Shown: positions 9,901-21,320 of the stretch, piece by piece
Numbering within the stretch: the stretch's first letter is position 1
How the letters are laid out: each line of letters starts with the position of its first letter
Source of the DNA: Tiliqua scincoides
Lineage: Eukaryota > Chordata > Lepidosauria > Squamata > Scincidae
Assembly: GCF_035046505.1 (NCBI RefSeq)
Contig: NC_089829.1
Span: forward strand, 33,399,460-33,463,459
Direction: 5' to 3'
Length of the DNA stretch: 64,000 bases
The notes under the pieces: generated by a model
The model's input: the letters and a program-made list of their open reading frames with translations, nothing else
The model's database searches: none
What the model was told of the DNA's origin: nothing
Position numbers and translations under genes: made by a program

Positions 9901-12900
9901 TCCTCTTCCATCTTGTTTTATATTACAGATGAAAGTGCATCTTCAGAATGTAGACACAATATAGTCTGAAAATTGCCTGTGCACTAAAGAAATTGCAGTC
10001 TTAAGTTGTGAAGATTTGGAAGAGATTCTAGTGGAAACAGCCATTCTGATGAAGGCTAGTCATTGGTGATAGCCAGTCTTGCACAGCAGAGAGCTTGTTT
10101 TAATTGGGAAATGTTTCAGATCTGTGATTGCCATCTGCCAAGCCTGTTTCAGTTATTGAGGGTAAAATAGGATGACTCCCACATGCAATTCCGGGAGTGC
10201 CTTAGAGCAATACTAGGATGCAACTGTGACAGCAACCAGTGCTTTCATCTTGCCATCAGCAAGGCTGTTGCTGGAGCTTTGTAACACCTTAGTAGCAAGC
10301 AGTTTGTGGGAGGGATTGGAAGGTGAGTAATGCAGAGATTTTTGTGAATGACAAATGCCAAAAGAAGGAAGCGACATTCTTGTCTGGTGAGTCACCAAGA
10401 TGCCCAAAGATGTGAGCATGAATTAATTATGTAGAGTCAGGTGAACATGGGTCCTCCTTGAACTCTGAGCCCAGAGCCTTGTCCCTTAAAGGTGGAGGAA
10501 TGCAGGAGAGTTGATTGCCCAGGGAGTACTAGCATTTAGGTAGGTGTATGTACGCTATGTACATGTCCAATGCCATGAAACAGGTCCAATGTTTCATGTC
10601 CAATGTCATGAAACAGGTGGTTTAACAGTTACAAAACTTGCCTTTCTTTTTGTGGGGTTGTGTTGCTGAACATGTATCTTCGTTTGCTTCTCTCTATTAT
10701 GTTAGTTCAAGGAAATCAGCTTTGCCTACGAAGTTCTCTCCAATCCTGAGAAACGTGAATTGTATGACCGCTATGGAGAACAGGGTCTCCGAGAAGGAAG
10801 TGGTGGAAGCGGAGGAATGGACGATATTTTCTCCCACATATTTGGTGGGGGATTGTTCAGTTTCATGGGTAACCAGAGCAGAAGTCGCAATGGCAGAAGA
10901 AGAGGCGAAGATATGATGCACCCACTTAAGTAAGTCGATGGAAAAGATTTAGGAGTTCGTAATTTCCTTATCAGTGGGCTTTTGTTCTCAAAACAAATTG
11001 GAAGCTAACCTTGCTAAAAGAGCGTGGTTATTGAAGCTAAGTTTTTTAATCTGTGGCTGAAACTTGTTTGTTTTAATAAATTTATATAATGGCTTCCCCC
11101 ACACTTGTGGATGCCCAAGGTCGCTTGAGAGCCCTATATTCAGTTATCAGTTTTGTCTGTCACTCCTTAAAAAATAGCCAGCACAATTAACCCATTTTTG
11201 CCTGACCCACACATGTACACTTGTTGTGAATATGTGGCATTGGGCAGAAATGGCTTAAACTAAGAACATAGACCCTCCCAGCTGTGTTCCCCATAAGAGG
11301 TCCATGCTGCTACACTGATCCCTTCTGTTGCTGCTCAGCATTGCGATGGCATTTCCAGATGCTCTGCAATAACATTGTGCATCACAACCAAACTTCCAGA
11401 TTGCTGTGCTCCAAGCTTGGTAGTAATTAGGCTTTGAACTGTGCAACCACATAGCTTAGAGGGAACAGTGTCTCAGTGCAAGTGTGACCATACATGTGCA
11501 GAGAATTGCAATGTGGCTCTTGTGGATGCACTTGAAGCAAAGCATACTGGCCATTGTCTGAAATGGCTACTATGGTTTCTGCTTGCTTGTCTAGCTGTCC
11601 CTCTCCCAGTTTGTTTTACTCCAGCTTGAATTGCATTCTGGACTAGTTCTTGGATTGGCAAACAAGAGTGGAAGGGGTAAATGATAAGCACACCAACCTC
11701 CTGCTCCCAGTAAAAGAGAGTGCACTGTAATGATCTGTGCACCTAGGGCAGCCATTTTCAACCACTGTGCTGTGGCACACTGGTGTGCCACAGGAATTTG
11801 GGGGAAGGTCATTTATTAATAGGGCCAATGGGAGATGTGAGCCCCACTGGCAGCATGGTGTGCCTTGTCAATTGTCAAAAACCTAGTGGTGTGCCTTAAC
11901 CATTTTAGTGCCTTGTCAGTGTGCTATGAGATGAAAAAGGTTGAAAATCACTGACCTAGGGGAAGAAGAGTTCCTGAAATCTGAGGACTTAGACCCTGAA
12001 GTCTCTTTCGTTCTGGAGTTCTGTCTTTGATCAGAACTGAGCATAAATTCCAGGCTGATTGATAAAGGAAATAAGGTATCAAAAGCAAAGTACATTTTGG
12101 AGAACTTAAGAGGACAGGATGAGGGAGATGTAAAGCTTGTGCAGATTCAAACCCTTTAATAGTGATGCTCAGTTTTCCATACCTGCCCTGGGCTGTCACA
12201 ATTTTAATTCTAAGAACCTCAAACTGTTTAACCTTTCTTGGTAGGCTTAACCCCAAGCAATTTATATCTGTCGGTGCTTATTTCTTCAGACATCTGTCTT
12301 GGGTAAATAATAAGACCAAGTCACTAAGTAATCAGTGAATGGTATTTTAAAACCTCACCTGTATTTAAGGTAATTGGATAAGTTTTCAAGGGGAGGAAAA
12401 TAATCAGCAAACAGCTTATTAACAGCTGAATGAGTAGATTGTTGAAAACCTGAAGCTGTATCCTCACCAAGTCAGGGTGATTAAGGGCTCTGAAGTTCAA
12501 GTTGTTCAGCATCCTCATGCAATGAGAAATGGGCAGTGAATGGTATGAATGAACCTTAAGGGGGAAATAAGGAGCACCCACAGATTTTTGATTTAGCATG
12601 GGCTGTATCTGGACTTCATTCTTTGAAGTAAACAGATACAGATTTTTGTTACAGTTGAAGTACAGGTTGAAACTCATTATTCGCTTGGGTTCCAATGCAC
12701 TATAGAAATCAATTTAAAAAACTGTGATTCTCCTGTGATTTAAAAACAGCCTTGCTGACCTTTGTGATGTAAGATAAAAGTAATTAAGAAGACAATCCAT
12801 CAATCAGTCATCCTGCAGGCACTAACAAAGGCTCTACACTCAGTCCCACCCTTCACCAGTGCAAAGTGATCACCTTTCTTTCATGTGCTGGGGGGAGGGA

Positions 12901-15900
12901 GGGGTTGCCTGGAGAGAGAAGTGTTGATGGATTGTCAGCCAGATGCCCCCCCCCCATTAAGGAGGCTATTGCTAAAGTTCAGTTTTTGAAATTGATTTTA
13001 AAGGGGTGCATTTTTCCCCTTCTCCAGAGATCAGCAAATTCCTTCTCATTTGCAGTGGCCATTTGTGTTGTCAAATCCATGTATAAAAATCCATGTATAA
13101 ATAGGCTGGACCTGTATTGAGTAACTGAGAATCCTGTCTTCTTTTAAAAAGTGTTTTTCACCCGCTATGGGGGTTGAGAACCTTGAAAATGTGCTTGTTG
13201 AAGTGATATTAAGAGTCACCGTGGTGCTGAGCAGGGTTTATTAGTGGCAAGAATTGGATCTGATATCTTGCCTTTGAGATAGCAGAAGCAGAATAAATGA
13301 TGCAAAATAATGAAAATTAAAGGAAATTTGGATAATTTTTGCAGCAGAAAGAAGTTCTGGTTTTTCATTTTTAAATGTGGTGAATAACTAGGGCCTTAGT
13401 GGAACCTGACTAAATGCTGTGTCTTCTCTAGATTGTTGTATTCTAGTTCCTAGACCATTTCATGGTTGTACGAAAACCTGACAAGAATGTTTCTGTGAAG
13501 TTAAAAACACTGCCCTAGGCATCAGTTTAGAACAAGGGTCTCCAAAACCTGGGCCGGGGGCCAGATGCGGTCCGTGGCGAGCCTCTGTCCAGTCCGTGGC
13601 CAGCCTCTTGTCCCCTGAGAGCCTCTGGCCCACTTGGCCGAACATGATTGGAGCTGTGCTCTGGCTGCATCTGGAGGGTGTTCTAAGGGCCAGAGGGGTT
13701 GAATGAAGGAGCCCGTTCATTCATTTATTCACTCATCTAAGTTCCATCTCTAATTTATTTATATAAATTTTATATTTAAAAATTTTTTCTGGGCCTCTAT
13801 ACCATGCCAGATACTTGATGCGGCCCTCTGGCCAAAAAGTTTGGAGACCCCTGGAGAAGGTCCTACGAAAGAAGCTGGCTCGCCTAATTCTACTAAGTAT
13901 AAAATTTTTCTTTGAAATGCACTTTTCTTTAGCTGGTGGGTTGCAGCAGTGGTGCTGCCACCAGTTCTTTTTTTTTTTTTTAGCCAGTGTATTTTTCTCT
14001 ATATTACTGATCGTTGGGAAAGAAGCTTTGATGCAAAGGCCAAAGGGCCAGGCACCATGAGAGGAAATCTAAAATAGCTGCAGCACATCCACAGCAGGTG
14101 TGAAAGCCCCAGCTGTGCTGCATGATTGAAGAAGCAACAAAATGAGGGGAAAGAGGATAGTAAAAAAGCTTGTCCCTTGATGAAAGTATGGATTAAAGGT
14201 GTGTCCTAGAATAAAAAAGAAGCCGAATGCCACATGCTCTCCTGCTTCTTTCCTTTTCCATCTGCTGCCAAAACTTAGTTGAAAAGTAGAGAAAAATATT
14301 TTTATTACATGGTCCCCCAAGGTAGCTAACAACCCATCAAATTAAAGCAATATTTTAAAAAGTATGTATGCATGCTTAAAGTAAGAACAGACTCCCAACA
14401 TGCAAGAAAGCCATAAGAGTAAGCAAAGAAGAGCAAGTATCTGAAGATAAGGTATTGCTAATTTGCAACATTTGTCCCCACATGGTACCTAAATGCTGCT
14501 AATGTAGATGTCTGATGAAGGTGAGGGATATGGGTTCCATTAATGAAGTGTCAACACAGAAGTGCACTGTCTGGTAGCCCAGGAAGGACATGCATCAAGA
14601 ACAGTCCATCTGCTTGAAGGTCTTAACAGAAGTCATGCACTGTGTCTTGTGTTTGTGAGATCTTTGAAGGAACAGGGCTGTTGTGTGGTAGCAATAAGAT
14701 AGTAGCCAAGTGCCACTTGCTGCTCATCTAGTGGCAGTTGGTGTTTGTTTGATGTTTTGGGTGGCCCTGGCTGGTTTAAAAGCAGTGATATTAACATTTT
14801 TAACTACACACATTCACTGCCTAGGATGAGATCTGCCTACTGAACATAGCCTTTTGTGTTTTTGTACTTAATAGCATTGTTTTAAACAAAATCCCCCCCC
14901 CCATTCTCTGTGGGTACTTTGCAGCAGAAACTAAAAAACAAACCCATTTTCTTTCCCCCTAGAGTTTCTTTAGAAGATCTATATAATGGAAAGACTACCA
15001 AACTACAACTTAGCAAGAATGTCCTTTGTAGTTCATGTAATGGGTGAGTTTTTTTCTATTAATCCATTCTAAAGATGAATTTCTTGTCCCTTGAAATGAG
15101 TTGATCAAACTTGAGCAGAAAGCCTTAAATATGAACATTGGTGCTGCCCAATATCTGCCGTCAACACTACCATCCATTTGGAATTTTGTTGTTTGAACTT
15201 CTTAAGATGCAAGCCACTGTCCACAAATGCAACTGTTTAGTTTTTACTGTCACTCACACCTTGATGTTCCTTAAAACTGTTTTATATACTTTATATAAAA
15301 ACATATAGTGCCTTATATGGGTCTCCTTCATCTCCTTAGCTTCAACAATTGATGTAGTACCATATTATTTATTTAAAATATTCATGTCCAGTATGCCAAC
15401 TGAGCATCTCAAGGTGGCTTACAATGTATTGGAAATGCACTAAAAATTTGGATTTGAAAGTCCCTTGCTAGGTGGGGTTTTCTCCCCCAGGCTACCTGTG
15501 GTGTCACTTCTGGTTCCTGGTGGCAGATGTAAGAGGTGGGAGGGTAGGGTTGTATATATACTGATGCTGAGAGACCTGGAATATAAATATATAATGTTCA
15601 TTAAAACAGCAGAAACTGAGATAAAAAAAAGTCTGAGATTTGTATTATAGGTTGCTTGGTGCTTTTTCAAAATCCATTTGCCCCTTTCCAGTGCAAATCA
15701 ATTTTGCCCTCTGCTCCCTTCCTCCTTCCATCCCCACCTACGTACTGTATTCAGTCAAACTCTCAGCACATTGGTCCTCCTCTTATTATTTATTTATTTA
15801 TTTTCCGGTCCTCAGCACTGAGTCAGATACACGATGTGGCCCTCCTGCCTAAAAGTTTGGAGACCCCTGCACTGGTTGGCAACCGTCAGTCTCGAAAGAC

Positions 15901-18900
15901 TATGGTATAAGCCTGCAGCACCCGGTATTCCCAGGCAGTCTCCCATCCAAGTACTAACCAGGCCTGACTCTGCTTAGCTTCCTGCACTAGGGTATTTTGT
16001 AAGGAACAGTCCTGCCCTGGAAGTGGCTGCTGAAGCAACCAGCTTTTTGGAGGCCCCCCCCCCACATGCTGGGGCTGCTGTGTTCCTTGTGACTCCTGAT
16101 GGCAGATGTAGGAGGCCCTCTTCTTAACAATATGTGACCCAATTTTTTTAAATCCAGTCAAGGGGGAAAATCTGGAGCTGTTCAGAAGTGCACAGCTTGC
16201 CGAGGCAGAGGTGTGCGCATCATGATCAGACAGCTGGCTCCTGGGATGGTTCAGCAGATGCAGTCCGTGTGCTCCGACTGCAATGGAGAAGGTGAGTCGG
16301 CCCGTTCTCCTGCAAGCCTTGGAATAGGGTGGAGACCCCAATATCTTGCAGGCTGGGTCCTTTCTCATTCAAGACCCATTTGTAAGATGTTTGGAAACCC
16401 CAACTTCCAAACAGAGATGCGGTTTGTCAGACTCCGTTCCCTTAGAATGCTTAAACAGAGTTGCAGCGCATTTTGCCCTGTGAATTCCTCTCACTAGGAC
16501 AATTCTTCATGGAAATGAGAACACAGAATGACAGCCGATGACACCTGCATGGCTTTGCTTTCTGTAAGCTCAAAAGAGCTCCTCTGATTCAGTCACACTC
16601 GGACATGGCACAGCCTTAGGCCTGATTCTTACATTACAGGAGTAGCTTGGCTGCCATTCCAGTAATGTAGAAATATAGAAAATAGGCAAGATGGGTGAGA
16701 TTATCTGGAAAGAGCCTCACAGCATCTGAGGTCTGCCCAGTAGAGCCACGTAAGGAGCAGCAGCTCAAATGCTTCCCATAACATGAAACTTGACCCTTAG
16801 CAGCTAGGTTGAATTCATATAGATCCAAAGGTGTTTGTGCCTTGAAAGTTCCCTTTGCTTAACATGGTGACTCTTTCCTAGGGGAAGTAATTAATGAAAA
16901 GGATCGTTGTAAAAAATGTGAAGGGAAGAAGGTGATAAAAGAAGTAAAGATCCTTGAGGTCCACGTAGACAAAGGAATGAAGCATGGGCAGAGAATCACC
17001 TTCACAGGAGAAGCAGATCAAGCCCCAGGAGTGGAGCCTGGGGATATTGTTCTTCTGCTGCAAGAAAAAGAGCACGAGGTAATTTGGTCCTTGAAGTGCA
17101 AAGTGGTGGTGGATTATATATTTCAAACACCAAAATATTCAGTGGAATTGTGGTGCTTTTAATCAGTTTTAATTTAATATATAGTGACATCTCCATGTTG
17201 CATATAAAATGTGTGTATGTGATATGAACGTACTGAACTTATCTTTGACCAGTCCGAAATAAGCAGTGAGAGGCCTTCTCAGTAATAGAATTCAAGTCTG
17301 TGAAAATTAAATGCCAAGCTATAAACCAGCAAAGAGCATTATTGCAAACAATAATCAGACAATCAGGTAAAACGAGCCGTGCTCCATATTTCTTATTGAT
17401 TGATTGCTTCCCTTTTTATAGTAGCAGTAAAATTCTGAACTGTTGGCCAGGGCACACAGGATGTTTCTCTCTTGTTGCATCCTGAGCCACTGCAATATAA
17501 GTATGACTGCTGTTACTTTAAATTTAAGACACAGTATAGGTAAATGCAGAATCCAGGTGTGACTTGCAGGCAGAGCCTGAGCATGCTTACAAGCTGCACT
17601 GAATTCAGTGGGTCTTCCTTCAAAGTAAGTGTTATGTGGGATGGCCTCAGGTCTTGACATCTTAACAAATAAGGCATTTGACGTGACTTTTTCTCACTTC
17701 CATTATTTTGGAGCAGCCAGAAACATGGGAAAGAGGCATATCTTTGAGATGGGACTACTGGGTATGAATCTGAGATAATGTTTATATAGTGCTATCTGTG
17801 TGTATGCCAGGTTACAAAAAAAAAGCAGCCCCCTGCCTCCATGGAGTCTAGGGTAGCGCCTATTGTGCATGCTGATTGGCTATCCATCTTTCTCTTCACT
17901 ATTTCCCAACAAGTTTCCTTACCTGTTGTGTGCTGTGTAATCAAGACATAGAGCCCACTCTGGTGCAGGTATGCTCACAAGGAAGCCCCATCAAGTTCAT
18001 GAAACTGTTGGACATTAAAATGCCCTCCAGAGTCCTGCAGGTAGCATTCCATAGGACCGTCGCCTATCCCATGCTATCTCCAGGAGTGGAGATCACTACT
18101 GTGCCTTTCCGCATCCTCCAGTCTAGCAGTTGTCACTGTCTTTCAGAGAAGTAGTTTGCTCTGGCGGGAGCTCCCCACCCGTCAACAGCAGAGCAATCTG
18201 ACAGTGGCTTTGCAATGGTGGCTGGGCAGTGTCTGCTGAGGATCAGAAGGACCATGCAGCACTTCTTTTTCTCTCTTTGTGGGGCAAGTGAAGGTCATAT
18301 TATAATAAATAAACTTAGTGGAAAGGTCCATAATTCTATAGTGGAGCATGTGCTCTGCATGTAGAAGGTGCCAGGTACAATCCCTGGCATCACCAAGTAG
18401 GGCAGAGGAAAACGTCCTTTCTGAAAGCCAGGAGAGGTACCAGTCTGCGTTGACAGATCAGTGGTCTGATTTAGTATAAGGCAGCTTGCCTACTCATTTC
18501 TTAGTAAATATACATCCTCTCAGTTTCCTCCTCCTTATTCTCCTGAGCTAGCACATGCAGTGTTGGAGTCTTCGTCAATACAATGAAAACATAAAATTTC
18601 AACAGTGGGAGATGGCGTGAGGGGAGTGAGAAGGGAATCAGCTAATTGCTAGCAAGATGAGCATGCACCATCGTGGCTGAGTGTGCCAAAGCCCTTGTTT
18701 TGTTGGAGGGTGAGGACATGTTCATTAGGCTGGCATCCCAGTATAGAGATGTACCTTCAGCACTCTTCTGGCAACTCTCCTGTTACAAACCATAAGTATG
18801 CAAAAGTACTTGCAGATGTCTCAGTTACCAATATTCCTAGGAAACTTCAAAGTGAGCTAAACTGCAGTAACTGGGAAAAGTGGTAATCAGAAGGAAGCTG

Positions 18901-20709
18901 CCTTATACAGAGTTGGATGTTGTACATTAGTTCATCTAGATTGGTGGTTGTCAGCACAGACTGGCAGTCGTTTTCCACCACTGTGCCGTGGCACACTGGT
19001 GTGCCGTGAATGATCCCCAGGTGTGTCATGGAAATTTGGGAGAGGGTCATTTATTAGTAGGGCCATTGGGGAATGTGAGCCCCCCATTGGCAATACATTG
19101 TGCCTTGTCAGTTGTCAAAAACCAGTGGTGTACCTTGATCATTTTAGTACCCTGTCAGTGTGTCATGAGATGAAAAAGGTTGAAAATCACTGCTCTAGGT
19201 CTTCAGAAAGGCATTTTTGTGTTGTTAAAAGCCTTTTTTCTTTTCCCCAAGGTATTCCAGAGGGATGGGAATGACTTGCACATGACACACAAGATAGGAC
19301 TTGTTGAAGCACTGTGTGGCTTTCAGTTCACGTTTAAGCACCTTGATGGACGTCAGATTGTGGTGAAATATCCTCCAGGAAAAGTAATTGAGCCAGGTAA
19401 AATCTGACTTAGTCTGGAATCATTTAGATGACTGTAAACATCAGAAGTCTTGTCTTCAGGCTTTGATGCTTCTGCATTTAACTCTGTGTAAAGGGGGGGG
19501 GAGTACAGACTACCTCTTGATAACTACCATGTCTGCATCCTTTCCTACACTATAGGCTGTGTCCGTGTTGTTAGGGCAGAAGGAATGCCACAATACCGCA
19601 ATCCCTTTGAAAAAGGAGATCTTTATATCAAGTTTGATGTTCAGTTTCCTGAAAATAACTGGATTAGCCCAGAAAAGCTTACAGTAAGTGTCATGTGATT
19701 ACATAGATCCTGTTTTCCACACTTGTTCTCCTCAACAGGAAAGAGCATGAAATTTTTACATCCCCTTTAAATGAACAGCATAAACATGAGCCAATTGAGT
19801 ATAAGTAACATAAGTTACTTATGTTGATCTTAAGGAGGTGATCTTAAGGTTGTTTTATGATGTTTAGATGATGGTAGTTCATTCTTTAATAAATGTTGGC
19901 AGCATTGAATTACATGTGTGCTTTAAAAAGAAATGGGAATAACAATTTATGTTGCAACTGCTACAAAAAACTTATTACTTCAGTTCTGCAGAAGGCTTAA
20001 ATTAACAATTAAATATATTCCTTAAGCAGAAATGATTGGCAATATTGAGGACAGCAAAAAAAGTGAAACTGAGCTCAATGCGTAATTTAATGTATGGCAT
20101 TTACTATCAAAATGTGAAGACCACTAGGTTAGATCTCTTTAAGAGGCGTAGACAAATTCATGAAGGTTTGATCTGTTGGTGGCTTTTATGACTATATTTT
20201 TAAGGTCCAAGGTAGCTTGCCACTGAATAATTACTTGGGTGCAAAAGAGTAGGGACTCATGTTCAGAAATGGAATCCTGGACTACATGAACCTGGGCCTA
20301 TCTAGCAAGCCTCTTTTTATATTTTTGCAACTGTCTGCACAAACACATTCTGTCAATAAGTGCCAGAGCAAAAATTGCAGACATGCACAATAAAGTGTAC
20401 CAGAATCTTGGTGAGTGGAGAACAGCTTTTGTGCCCACCAACTAATGAACAGAAACCTGTACCGTGTACAGGGGTTTTCCATGTGACATAACCTTTTTTC
20501 CAATGCTCTTTTGTGTTCAGGAACTTGAGGACCTTCTGCCTGCCAGACCAGAAGTCTCCAACATAATTAGCGAGGCAGAAGAGGTAGATCTTCAAGAATT
20601 TGATACCACTCGGGGTTCAAGCGGTGGCCAGAGGCGTGAAGCTTACAATGATAGTTCTGATGACGAAAGTGGCCATCATGGACCTGGGGTACAGTGTGCC
20701 CATCAGTAA
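3878..20709 (+). CDS. DNAJA2: DNAJA2, type-A HSP40 co-chaperone (complete, 9 coding exons)
   Basis: Join 3878-3955, 9831-9890, 10706-10929, 14963-15043, 16158-16291, 16882-17078, 19252-19396, 19556-19683, 20521-20709: 1236 nt, 411 aa (human about 412). All introns are GT-AG and all phases agree. Seen: J domain at about residues 8-70 with HPD at 36-38; a Gly-rich linker; four CxxCxGxG-type zinc motifs starting at C143, C159, C186 and C202 (the fourth reads CKKCEGKK); C-terminal substrate-binding domains; a CAHQ end at 408-411 fitting a farnesylation CaaX box. Family knowledge: DNAJA proteins deliver clients to HSP70 and stimulate its ATPase through HPD, in the cytosol and on membranes. The start is the first ATG in the CpG island, in a good context, and matches the known N-terminus. 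The gene converges on CDCA9. Residue-level similarity to mammalian DNAJA2 is very high, so I see no sign of decay. Confidence 0.97.
3957..4026. repeat. GGGC / GGGCC G-run repeats right after the exon 1 donor
   Basis: A run of GGGC units starts two bases after the exon 1 boundary, followed by about five GGGCC units ending in an 11-base G run. On the transcript strand this could form G-quadruplexes. Confidence 0.85.
4255..4800. repeat. Pyrimidine-rich minisatellite in DNAJA2 intron 1
   Basis: About 550 bp of almost pure C/T on the + strand with CACACA insertions, built from degenerate repeats of CACCTCTCTTTCTGGCTCTCC. It makes long open frames in all three forward phases, which are low-complexity artefacts. 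Two short pieces recur at 38255-38320. Confidence 0.85.
4838..5213 (+). mobile_element. CR1 LINE 3' fragment in DNAJA2 intron 1
   Basis: Matches the CR1 3' end from ACATTCACTAAAATTGAG to TGTTCTTATG. It carries CAGACAAAAAGGG, a subfamily feature shared with 38336-38703. It splits the surrounding minisatellite. Confidence 0.85.
5213..5660. repeat. Degenerate 110-120-bp tandem repeat
   Basis: Four to five units, each with GATTGTTTTGATGGTGGCAA, a TGACCTGGAAATTAGCTCC segment, and a C/T-rich spacer. Weaker copies may run on to about 6090 and 6600. Confidence 0.65.
6130..6472. mobile_element. hAT-type non-autonomous element
   Basis: Ends CAGTGTTGG and GAGCCACTG; flanks ctttagag / ctttagac (7 of 8). 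The interior has GATGTCACTTCCAGCCATGA. Confidence 0.7.
6481..7849 (+). other. DNAJA2 intron 1 stretch without assigned features
   Basis: A/T-rich intron with an A run near 6760. A block at 7440-7640 faintly resembles a CR1 3' end, but is too decayed to call. Confidence 0.5.
7850..8065 (-). mobile_element. Diverged CR1-like 3' fragment
   Basis: Contains AGAAGAGCCATGCTGGATCA and GGAAACCCACAAACTGG, hallmarks of another reptile CR1 3' end in reverse orientation. Confidence 0.6.
8886..9090. mobile_element. hAT-type element (TTTTCAAC family), diverged
   Basis: Ends CAGTGATTTTCAACATTTTC and CAGTTGAAAATTGCTG. The interior differs from sister copies; the flanking duplication is no longer visible. 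Confidence 0.55.
9390..9594. mobile_element. Tigger/pogo-like MITE remnant
   Basis: Contains AATTCCCTTATCTGTGGG and GTGGATACTGAGGTCCAACTG, similar to the ends and interior of the copy at 39863-40155. Confidence 0.45.
9831..9890 (+). CDS. DNAJA2: DNAJA2 coding exon 2 (HPD motif)
   Basis: 20 codons, [20 protein letters not shown]. It holds the HPD tripeptide needed to stimulate HSP70. Acceptor CACTTAG, donor GTAAGT. Confidence 0.96.
9891..10705 (+). other. DNAJA2 intron 2, nothing assigned
   Basis: No gene or recognised repeat. A CAATGTTTCATGTCCAATG direct repeat is near 10570-10610. Confidence 0.5.
10706..10929 (+). CDS. DNAJA2: DNAJA2 coding exon 3
   Basis: Begins [12 protein letters not shown] and ends ...GEDMMHPL plus two bases of Lys121. 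It covers J-domain helix IV and the Gly-rich linker, including [10 protein letters not shown] where mammals have a run of glycines. Donor GTAAGT at 10930. Confidence 0.96.
11749..11953. mobile_element. hAT-type element (TTTTCAAC family) with perfect 8-bp TSD
   Basis: Ends CAGCCATTTTCAACCACTG and GTTGAAAATCACTG; acctaggg flanks both sides exactly. About 205 bp, with no coding capacity. Confidence 0.88.
12661..13116. mobile_element. Possible pogo/Tigger-like non-autonomous element
   Basis: Begins TACAGGTTGAAACTCATTAT and ends AGGCTGGACCTGTA. The ends are weakly inverted and TA-flanked. Assignment is tentative. Confidence 0.35.
13533..13853. mobile_element. hAT-type element (TCTCCAAAC family)
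   Basis: Ends CAAGGGTCTCCAAAACC and GTTTGGAGACCCCTG; the interior has GCCAGATGCGGTCC and GATGCGGCCCTCTGGCC. Confidence 0.7.
14963..15043 (+). CDS. DNAJA2: DNAJA2 coding exon 4
   Basis: Encodes [20 protein letters not shown] and the first zinc motif CSSCNG. Two AGs lie next to each other at the acceptor; only the first (14961-14962) keeps the frame. Confidence 0.95.
15770..15870. mobile_element. hAT-type element fragment (TCTCCAAAC family)
   Basis: Right-end portion, GATGTGGCCCTCCTGCC through GTTTGGAGACCCCTG. The 5S SINE at 15874 follows immediately. Confidence 0.6.
15874..15982 (-). mobile_element. 5S rRNA-derived SINE, 5'-truncated
   Basis: Reading the minus strand: 5S rRNA homology from GAAGCTAAGCAG through TAGTACTTGGATGGGAGACT and TGGGAATACCGGGTGCTG, then the tail TACCATAGTCTTTCGAGACT ending GTTGCCAAC. 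Confidence 0.85.
16158..16291 (+). CDS. DNAJA2: DNAJA2 coding exon 5 (zinc motifs)
   Basis: Encodes [18 protein letters not shown] and on to CSDCNGE, giving the second and third cysteine motifs. Donor GTGAGT. Confidence 0.96.
16882..17078 (+). CDS. DNAJA2: DNAJA2 coding exon 6
   Basis: Begins [16 protein letters not shown] (fourth zinc motif) and runs to LLLQEKEHE. Phase is 1 at entry and 0 at exit. Confidence 0.96.
17079..18334 (+). other. DNAJA2 intron 6, left part
   Basis: No gene. A weak piece of the AGTAAG-type palindromic repeat is near 17595-17640; otherwise nothing assigned. Confidence 0.45.
18335..18500 (+). mobile_element. tRNA-derived SINE
   Basis: A tRNA-like head with GCATGTGCTCTGCATGTAGA and box-B-like GGTACAATCCCTGG, then a body ending CTGATTTAGTATAAGGCAGC. 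Reverse copies are at 18888 and 52112. Confidence 0.7.
18888..18964 (-). mobile_element. tRNA-derived SINE 3' fragment
   Basis: Reverse complement of the GTATAAGGCAGCTTCC end of the SINE at 18335. A hAT element begins right after it. Confidence 0.55.
18965..19192. mobile_element. hAT-type element (TTTTCAAC family)
   Basis: Ends CAGTCGTTTTCCACCACTG and GTTGAAAATCACTG. It lies 60 bp before the DNAJA2 exon 7 acceptor. Confidence 0.75.
19252..19396 (+). CDS. DNAJA2: DNAJA2 coding exon 7
   Basis: Begins [17 protein letters not shown] and ends PPGKVIEP plus one base of a glycine codon; part of the C-terminal substrate-binding domain. His replaces the mammalian Tyr in HMTYK. Confidence 0.96.
19556..19683 (+). 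CDS. DNAJA2: DNAJA2 coding exon 8
   Basis: Encodes [20 protein letters not shown] through [10 protein letters not shown]. Donor GTAAGT at 19684. Confidence 0.95.
20521..20709 (+). CDS. DNAJA2: DNAJA2 coding exon 9 and stop
   Basis: Begins [12 protein letters not shown], passes an acidic tail, and ends GPGVQCAHQ then TAA at 20707-20709. The terminal CAHQ is the farnesylation site. Confidence 0.96.
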   Translation, partial: ELEDLLPARPEVSNIISEAEEVDLQEFDTTRGSSGGQRREAYNDSSDDESGHHGPGVQCAHQ

Positions 20710-21320
20710 AAGTTGTTGTGTCTGGGGTGGGGAGGGGGGAAGTTACACATGGATTTTTCTCTTCAAATTTTGCCTGACTTGTTTTCAGCAATCCAGTTGG
20801 ATTGTATAAGCAATCCACACGAACCCAATGGACATCTGTTGCTGTATGTGTAACTTTTAAATTGGTCCATAGTACCTACAGAGTGTATAATTTAAACTAA
20901 CCAGAAAAAAAGCTTACATCATTTTTTTTGACTGTTCTGTAGCAGAATAAAGGCACTTGAAAGGAAAAAGAGTCCTTTTCACCTGGGTTAAGTTCCAGTC
21001 CTTCTACTTGTGCTTGATTTTTACCAGTTTTTGTGTAGATTTTAAGTTCCATATTTTAAATTCAAATTCTACATTGTAAAGTTTGTGTAAAATTTGTCTG
21101 GAGGCTTGGTATTTGGCTGCACCTGCATAAGCTGCTACAACTAGAATAAAGAATTTCATAGCCTGTATCTATCACTTTAGATGCATGGTAAGTGAATGGG
21201 CTTTGCACACATTGGGTTAGAACTGATGGGAACCATGGCAGAAGAAATTAGAAGTGGGTGTAAAAGTTTTTTACCATCTTGTGAAAGGTTTCTGAAACTA
21301 AATAAAAGCCGTTGGTGTAT
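20710..21320 (+). other. DNAJA2: DNAJA2 3'UTR with three candidate poly(A) signals
   Basis: AATAAA occurs at 20946-20951, 21145-21150 and 21301-21306 on the sense strand. The stretch has no recognisable repeat, unlike the DNA after it. Which signal is used is not known from sequence. Confidence 0.7.

Larger units (their letters stand above)
10930..14962 (+). other. DNAJA2 intron 3
   Basis: A 4-kb intron holding the hAT copies at 11749 and 13533 and a possible pogo-like element at 12661. The rest (11000-11740, 11960-12660, 13120-13530, 13860-14960) shows nothing I can assign. Confidence 0.6.

Noticed and set aside
18335-18500. A true tRNA gene
   Set aside because: Only a diverged tRNA-like head is present, followed by a SINE body found elsewhere in the window.
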